Source: Viola odorata
Taxonomy: Eukaryota; Streptophyta; Magnoliopsida; Malpighiales; Violaceae
DNA: 64,000 nucleotides
NCBI GenBank assembly: GCA_963691705.1
Contig: OY829542.1
Coordinates: 53,175,002-53,239,001, forward strand
Reading direction: 5' to 3'
Positions 58,918 to 64,000 of this stretch are shown here, one piece after another. Position 1 is the stretch's first letter. Each line of letters begins with the position of its first letter. The notes under the pieces were generated by a model that worked only from the letters and a program-made list of their open reading frames with translations, was not told the origin of the DNA and made no database searches. The position numbers were made by a program, and so were the translations under genes.

Positions 58918-60488
58918 ATGGCTTCTCCAGTACACGATCTCAATCAGCTCCAAATTGCTACTCCATCTGATATGTCAATCGAACCTGCATCTCCCGAAGT
59001 CGAGTGGCCTGGGCTTGATGAGTTATCGGCAGATGAAGATGGGTTTCTAGAAACCGAAAATGGAGCAGTTGAGGAAATCATTGTCATTCCAGACTTAAAC
59101 CATGTGCCTCGACCAGGTTTGTTGCTTTCCTCAAATTTCTTTTAGTTTGGGCAGAAATAATCACCCACTTGCTCCCTTGATTTCACTGACTTTGTTGACC
59201 ATTTGTATGGTCAGAGCGCAAGAGGGAACTTAATTCAGATGAACGGCTCGAAGTAGTCAAATCGTTGCTTCAAAGAAGTGTTAATGGGGTGTTGAAGAGA
59301 GGAGCAACCATGGAGGTTGCTGTCCAGTTTGGAGTGAGGGTGCGAACAGTCCAGAGGATCTGGAAACGTGCACGTGATTCAGGTATAAATGCTCATGAAA
59401 ATTATAAAGTGAAGAACTGTGGTAGAAAAAGAGTAGAGTTTGATATAGAAATGATGCGAAGTGTCCCTTTGAGTAACATGACAACAATTAGATCTCTTGC
59501 ACATCACCTTGGTGTATCCAAGACATTTCTGTATGGCAAACTGAAAGCAGGAATCATCAAGCGGCACACGAATGCCATAAAGCCCACTTTGATAGCAGAG
59601 AATCACACAGCAAGGATCAGCCATGTTCTATCATCTTTTGATCCATCGTCACTGCCTCATGATCCAACATTCAAAATGATGGAGAACACGGTGCATATCG
59701 ATGAGAAGTGGTTCTACTTGACCAGGAAATCTCAAACGTACTACCTCTTGCACGATGAAGCTGATCCTGTAAGAACAATCAAAAGCTCTCATTTCATACC
59801 TAAAATAATGTTCTTGGCTGCTGTTGCGAGGCCAAGGTATGATTCGGATGGAAAACGCACATTTGATGGAAAGATTGGGGTTTTCCCATTAGTTCAATCG
59901 GTTGCTGCTTTGAGATCCAGTCAGAACAGGCCTCGTGGTACAGTTGAGATCAAAGCTATTGCTAACATAACCAGAGATGTAATTAGAGATTTTATGGTTT
60001 ACAAGGTGTTGCCTGCCATAGCCAACAAATGGCCAAGGGAGAGTATTACAGAAACCATTTACATTCAGCAAGATAATGCAAAAACCCACATTCATGCTGA
60101 TGATGTTCACTTCTTGTGTGCAGTTCAAAATAGTGGAATGAATTTGTCTCTTGTTTGTCAACCTCCTAACTCTCCTGACTTAAACGTGCTGGATCTTGGC
60201 TTCTTCAGAGCAATACAGTCATTGCAGAGTAAGAAGTGTGCAAAATCTATAGTGGACTTGATTGGGGCAGTTGAGCATGCATTCGAAGATTTTCCTAACA
60301 ATAAGAGCAATCATATTTTCCTAACATTGCAGTCGTGTATGGTTGAGATCATTAAGTGTGATGGATCCAACAATTACAAGATCCCTCACCTTAAGAAGGA
60401 TCAACTTGCTAGACAGGGGGCCTTACCATCTGTTTTACGTTGCCCTCCAGCCATTGTTGCCAATGCAGTAGCCTACATGTCTTCATAA
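58918..60488 (+). CDS. Plant mariner-like (DD39D) transposase of element C
   Basis: Exons 58918-59116 and 59215-60488, with a 98-bp GT/AG intron, give 490 codons. The intron sits at the same codon position and phase as in the element-B transposase. Exon 1 is acidic and ends IIVIPDLNHVPRP, again a DLNxxP motif. The helix-turn-helix part is QFGVRVRTVQRIWKRARD with NCGRKRVEFD and LAHHLGVSKTFL. The catalytic aspartates are D229 (VHIDEKWFYLT), D353 (YIQQDNAKTHIH) and D393 (NVLDLGFFRAIQ), with 39 residues between the last two. The protein is clearly homologous to the element-B enzyme along its length, but distinct (for example HIHADDVHFLCAVQ against HIHTDDVEFLNAVA), so the two elements belong to related, separate lineages. 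No inactivating change is visible. Confidence 0.93.
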
Positions 60489-62100
60489 CAAATCATAACA
60501 AATCAGGTGACTGTCTTTGATTGGGCAGTGTTTCATTCTTGAAGTAGAATATATGTGAGTTCATAAAATGTCTCTCTTCTATTGTGCAGGAATGCCTCTG
60601 TTTTGATCTTCCCCTATATGGACTGAAGATGACTTGGAATATATATTTTGATGTATATAGTTTTGGTGTATATATAGTTGTTGGGGAAATATGCATGTAA
60701 TTAGTCTGTTTTGCTGTTGGAATGTTCAATTGTGTAATGAAGAACAGCGGTTACATTGTGGTGTGTTCAACTGTGAACATAGTGGAATGTTCAACTCTGA
60801 ACATACTGGAGTGTATTTGTTGTGAAGGTTGTAAGGAATTTTTCAATGAATGAAGATCCCTGGTTCGTTATGAAATTATGCAAAATTGTCTTTGTTTCTT
60901 ATGCTCCCTCTATTTCTGTCATCTTCCTGAATGCGATGGAATGAGTATGTCAATTTCTTTGAACTGTGTTTTATTCACCCATTAATATAATGGGAAATTT
61001 ATATTTTGTGTATAATGCTTGATTTTGTATTTTTCATCCCAGTAATATGAGTACAATGGAGTTATATTTTAGCAGAACAATTTTGGATCCTCTTTTTTCC
61101 TTTTTGCCTCACTCTGTTGCAGGTTTTGCCTCTATCTGCAATTCCTTTTTTGCCTATATCGGGTTTTCAAGTATTGCAATTCTAGTTCTCTTTTTAATCA
61201 GCCTTTCCAATTTGCCTATTTCTGTTTTGCTCTGTTTCCATTTCAATTTTACATTAAACTGGTTTGGTTTTATAAGACATTATTCCTCTGTTTCCAAAAT
61301 GCAAATTATGGACATTATGCCTCTATTCTCACAATGCAAAACCTGTTTCCATGGGAATTAAGGCAACGGTTGGAATGTTGCCAAGATCAAACCAGTTGCT
61401 CCTCTATTTCCACACTGGAAAAAATTAAATGTACAGAGTTTTGTAAGTAAAAATAATGAGAACAACGCATCCTCTGTTTCCATATCAATAAACTGTATCC
61501 ATTGAAATGTACGAAGACAATACACAATCTGTTTCCATTATTGAATGGAAACCTTGTTTATTCAACCAAACAAACACACAAGCACTACATAGAGTTTTGT
61601 AAGTTTAAACTGAAAATGGAAAACATAATTCCTATTCTATCTTCTGTTCAATGTGCATGCCTGCCTACCACCCCTCCACCTTTCGGCCTCTATAGCATTC
61701 TTGAATTTCGTGAAATGGAAATTAAATAGACCTGCAAGAAAAGGATGGACTGAAGCAGATGAATAAATAGAAAAATAAACACTCAGAAAATGTTTCATGT
61801 AGGGAAAACAGAGGATGCAGATATGCTTGAAGAGATGGAGTGTAAAAAGGAGTTATGGTATGTGTATAAAAGCTGAAGAGTCAGGGTTGAAGTAAAAGAG
61901 GGAAAGGAAGGAGTTATGACTTGTCTAAACTCCTCAGGAAATGTGAAAGGGCACGTCTGCTCTGAACAGATTCCCAAACCCTACGGGAATCACCACAATC
62001 TTACCTTCTTCAATAGGAGTTGACCTATGCTGCCTTGAATTATCCCTTCAATGACACTGTTGAAAGTCTGTAACTGCACAACTTCCTAGCTTCTCCAACT

Positions 62101-62114
62101 CCTTTATAAGATAG
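62101..62114 (+). promoter_or_regulatory. TATA box of the element-C accessory gene
   Basis: CCTTTATAAGATAG lies about 80 bp before the ATG at 62186, followed by a pyrimidine/A-rich leader (caccacaccattcc). The distance is similar to that in element B. Confidence 0.55.
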
Positions 62115-62185
62115 GGCCAAGATCAGGGCATACACCACACCATTCCATTTCCAAATCCTTTGTTTACAACCTACAGCAACCTCCA

Positions 62186-62548
62186 ATGACTCCTGAAGAG
62201 GCCACCTACATTCTTAACATCTCTCGAGAAGTTGTGAGTGATCTTCATGCTGATTTCAACGATTACCACACCAAATTGCTTCAAGTAGAGCAGGGTATTA
62301 ACCGCCTGAAAACTCTCTCTCGCAGGCTCAAGGAGTTGAGGGGTGCAGCCGGCTATGTGGAAGATGGTCCACACCCTGAGGAAGTCATCCTCACCACCAG
62401 CGAGGCCCTGGTCTCATTGGGGAAAACAATAGCCAAGCTAGAGAGTAAGAGGGAGTGTCTCAACATCTCCATCAATATCTCCAGTTCAGCACACAGGACT
62501 CTGAACAAGTTTGGGGCCAAGATCGTTGCAATCCCAAAAATCAATTAA
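62186..62548 (+). CDS. Accessory gene of mariner-like element C (120-residue helical protein)
   Basis: One open frame from MTPEEATYILNISREVV to AIPKIN and stop. It is homologous to the 121-residue protein of element B: same length, same first and last residues, about 44 % identity by hand. The two coding sequences differ at many silent and replacement positions yet keep start, frame and stop, which points to selection on the protein. The region HADFNDYHTKLLQVEQGINR is heptad-like, followed by RLKELR and an amphipathic C-terminal half (EALVSLGKTIAKLESKREC). There is no catalytic, zinc or membrane motif. It is not a fragment of the transposase. The function is unknown. It lies 1.7 kb beyond the transposase stop, on the same strand. 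Confidence 0.75.
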   Translation: MTPEEATYILNISREVVSDLHADFNDYHTKLLQVEQGINRLKTLSRRLKELRGAAGYVEDGPHPEEVILTTSEALVSLGKTIAKLESKRECLNISINISSSAHRTLNKFGAKIVAIPKIN

Positions 62549-62762
62549 CTGCAGTCATGTAGTGTAATGTGTATGCTACTATGCTTTCTGTTTAATTTCA
62601 ATAAAATTATGTTGTGGTAAACACGGTTCCTTTTTCTGTGGATGATCTAGTTAAAACAGAAATCAACACCATAATCATATTCTTAACACGAAAAATCAAT
62701 CAACATAAACAGATGAAGAATGCAATGGAAATCAATACCCTAACCCTCCCAATTTCATCATT

Positions 62763-62938
62763 CTTTCTGGCAACATAAATCCAGAAATAGAGGATGAAAA
62801 CAAAACAGATGAAGAATGCGATGGAAATCAACATCATAATCATATATCCATCTAATAGAGATAATTACACCCAAAACACACATAAATCTCATCATGCTTT
62901 CTGGCAACATAAATCCAGAAATAGAGGATGAAAACAAA
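62763..62938. repeat. Direct repeat in the right part of element C
   Basis: TTTCTGGCAACATAAATCCA plus gaaatagaggatgaaaacaaaa occurs at about 62764-62804 and 62898-62938. A shorter phrase, cagatgaagaatgcratgga, occurs at 62710 and 62808. It could be subterminal transposase-binding or simple duplication. Confidence 0.75.
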
Positions 62939-63501
62939 ATGCAAATTATATACCCACAGATCCCACTAAACAAAAACAAAGAAATGAGATGGAAACCGTT
63001 TACTCCGTTTGATTCTGGAATGACACTGCGGGAAACATCCATTGTTGGGATTTTTCATTCCCGATTGTATCTTCTCGTCGTCAACGTTGTAGCCCACAAA
63101 CCCAGAAACCCAGAAACCTCACCGTCCCGCGCGAAACCCAGAAATCTCACCAGCCTTGTACCTAAACCCATCGATGTCCTGGAGATTTCAGTAACCATTT
63201 TTCAATTTGAAATTTTGGAGGAAGAAGGACGAAAGGAATTGAGGAGAGAAGGAGAGGATAGAGAAATTGAGTGTCAGGGACAACTGAATCGATCTTGTCC
63301 GTGTTCCCACATCACCCCATCGATTTTTCGGTTTCATTTCTTTGCCCCCGTGTGACGCGTTGTACAAGAGGAAAACGACTAGTCGCCTAAGGGTATTTTT
63401 GTCAAAGCGCGAAGTAAGTGGGCACAATTGTCAAAGGCGTCAATTAAAAAAGACCCTCATTTTTGGGCTAAAACGTCCACCTTTTCGAGACAGAGGGAGT
63501 A

Positions 63502-63784
63502 TTAATTGCGCATTTCAAGAGAAGTTTGTCAAGAAAAAAATAGCCAACAATAAAGAACAGTCAGAATCTCCATCGAAAATGTATGGTTGCACACGGCAGA
63601 ATCTTCTTCGCTTTCTCCAAAATTTCTTGTCACTCGATATCACCTAAGCTAAACCCCTCTCTTAATTATATTTTATCATATACTCCTACTATATAATTCT
63701 TCTACTCTATATTTTCATTTTCAATTTCAATGTATAATCCCAAGATAACTAAAAAGTAGAAAGGAAAAAAACAAAATCCAAACT
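63502..63784 (+). promoter_or_regulatory. Residual upstream region of the metalloproteinase gene
   Basis: Only 283 bp separate element C's target site from the ATG at 63785. The stretch is AT-rich, with a possible TATA near 63690 (tactatataattc). The assignment is positional. Confidence 0.45.
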
Positions 63785-64000
63785 ATGTTTCCGTTTTTCC
63801 GTTATTTCAGTTTCTTCACCTTCTCTTTCCTCTGCCTCATCATCTCCCCCGTTTTTCCCGCCAGAATACTACCGGACTCAGTAACTGTGATAACTCCCGC
63901 CATGACGACCCACAACGCCACGTGGCACACTTTCACGAAATTCATCGACGCTTCCGTGGGCGATCACGTCGCTGGCATGTCCCAACTCAAGAAATACTTC
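63785..64000 (+). CDS. Plant matrix metalloproteinase (matrixin), N-terminal part only
   Basis: 72 codons, open to the window end. The start MFPFFRYFSFFTFSFLCLII, followed by SPVFPA, is a signal peptide. The next part, ATWHTFTKFIDASVGDHVAG then MSQLKKYF, matches the beginning of the plant MMP propeptide, where W-x-x-F and L-x-x-[IL]-K-K-Y-F lead to the peptidoglycan-binding-like prodomain. The cysteine switch and HExGHxxGxxH zinc site would lie beyond the window. Plant MMPs are usually single-exon genes secreted to or anchored at the cell surface and act in growth, stress and defence. The family call rests on the propeptide start only. Confidence 0.8.
   Translation, partial: MFPFFRYFSFFTFSFLCLIISPVFPARILPDSVTVITPAMTTHNATWHTFTKFIDASVGDHVAGMSQLKKYF

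Larger units (their letters stand above)
58511..63499 (+). mobile_element. Mariner-like element C, 4989 bp, two intact genes
   Basis: Left end CTCCCTCCGTTCTTTTTTAT and right end, read inward, CTCCCTCTGTCTCGAAAAGG. They share the terminal CTCCCTC and an inner gacg but are diverged between. TA is present on both sides (58509-58510 and 63500-63501). It carries an intact DD39D transposase (58918-60488) and an intact accessory gene (62186-62548), both on the plus strand. The 1.7 kb between the genes and about 0.9 kb after them have no supported gene. The right subterminal part contains direct repeats (62763-62938). The gene order, strand and spacing repeat those of element B. Confidence 0.9.

Noticed and set aside
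60900..60960. Another CTCCCTC-type end (gctccctctatttc)
   Set aside because: No TA at the boundary and no inverted partner nearby; chance similarity inside element C.
62758..63042. 94-codon minus-strand ORF in element C
   Set aside because: It reads the direct repeat twice (near-identical peptides at start and end) and looks like a by-product of the duplication.
62894..63355. 153-codon plus-strand ORF in the right part of element C
   Set aside because: It runs through a direct repeat and the subterminal region, overlaps a minus-strand ORF of similar size, and shows no domain or counterpart in elements A or B.

Overview
This is nuclear genomic DNA from a flowering plant, most likely a eudicot. 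The evidence is long intron-split genes with GT/AG junctions, AT-rich introns and intergenic DNA, plant-only families (a TIP aquaporin, a DUF547/MIP1-zipper protein, a plant O-fucosyltransferase, a plant matrixin) and a dense load of plant DNA transposons. I cannot name the species.

Host genes. (1) 2588-3596, minus: tonoplast aquaporin of the TIP2 class, 3 exons. (2) 11666-16568, plus: DUF547 protein with an N-terminal leucine zipper, 11 exons. (3) 23034-32823, plus: Agenet-domain nuclear protein of about 2190 residues, about 15 exons. (4) 33772-38177, minus: O-fucosyltransferase-like type II membrane protein, 9 exons, convergent with gene 3. (5) 63785-64000, plus: start of a matrix-metalloproteinase gene cut by the window end. 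For genes 1, 2 and 4, and for gene 3 except one acceptor, the exon junctions were read from the sequence and the joined lengths are whole numbers of codons.

Mobile DNA. Three large Tc1/mariner-type (plant mariner-like, MLE) elements have CTCCCTC-type ends and TA target duplications: A at 4094-8661, B at 45000-50981 and C at 58511-63499. B and C have apparently intact DD39D transposases split by one short intron. A has lost the catalytic domain. Three Stowaway-type MITEs with the same kind of end lie at 22352-22556, 42837-43069 and 54837-55095. Other elements are three hAT-type non-autonomous elements with perfect 8-bp target duplications (880-1369, 1701-2388, 43777-44942), a MULE-like palindromic element with a perfect 9-bp duplication (39500-41226) nested in an older MITE, a poly(A)-tailed retroposed insert with a 17-bp duplication (41481-42543), a hAT transposase relic and a Copia scrap at the left edge.

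Main discovery candidate. Elements B and C each carry a second gene of 121 or 120 codons, downstream of the transposase, on the same strand, with its own TATA box. The two proteins are homologous (about 44 % identity by hand alignment, helical, starting M-x-PEEAT and ending GIPKFN or AIPKIN). Element A has a broken relative of the same length at the same relative place. I know of no described second gene in plant mariner-like elements, so this looks like a conserved accessory protein of a two-gene MLE lineage. The N-terminal exons of both transposases also carry a DLNxxP motif, matching the plant EAR co-repressor-recruiting motif. Element A has an extra intact acidic ORF with DLN motifs, and element B seems to have captured exons of a host gene.

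Two MLEs sit close upstream of host start codons: A is about 500 bp from the aquaporin and C about 285 bp from the metalloproteinase, so they may affect those promoters.
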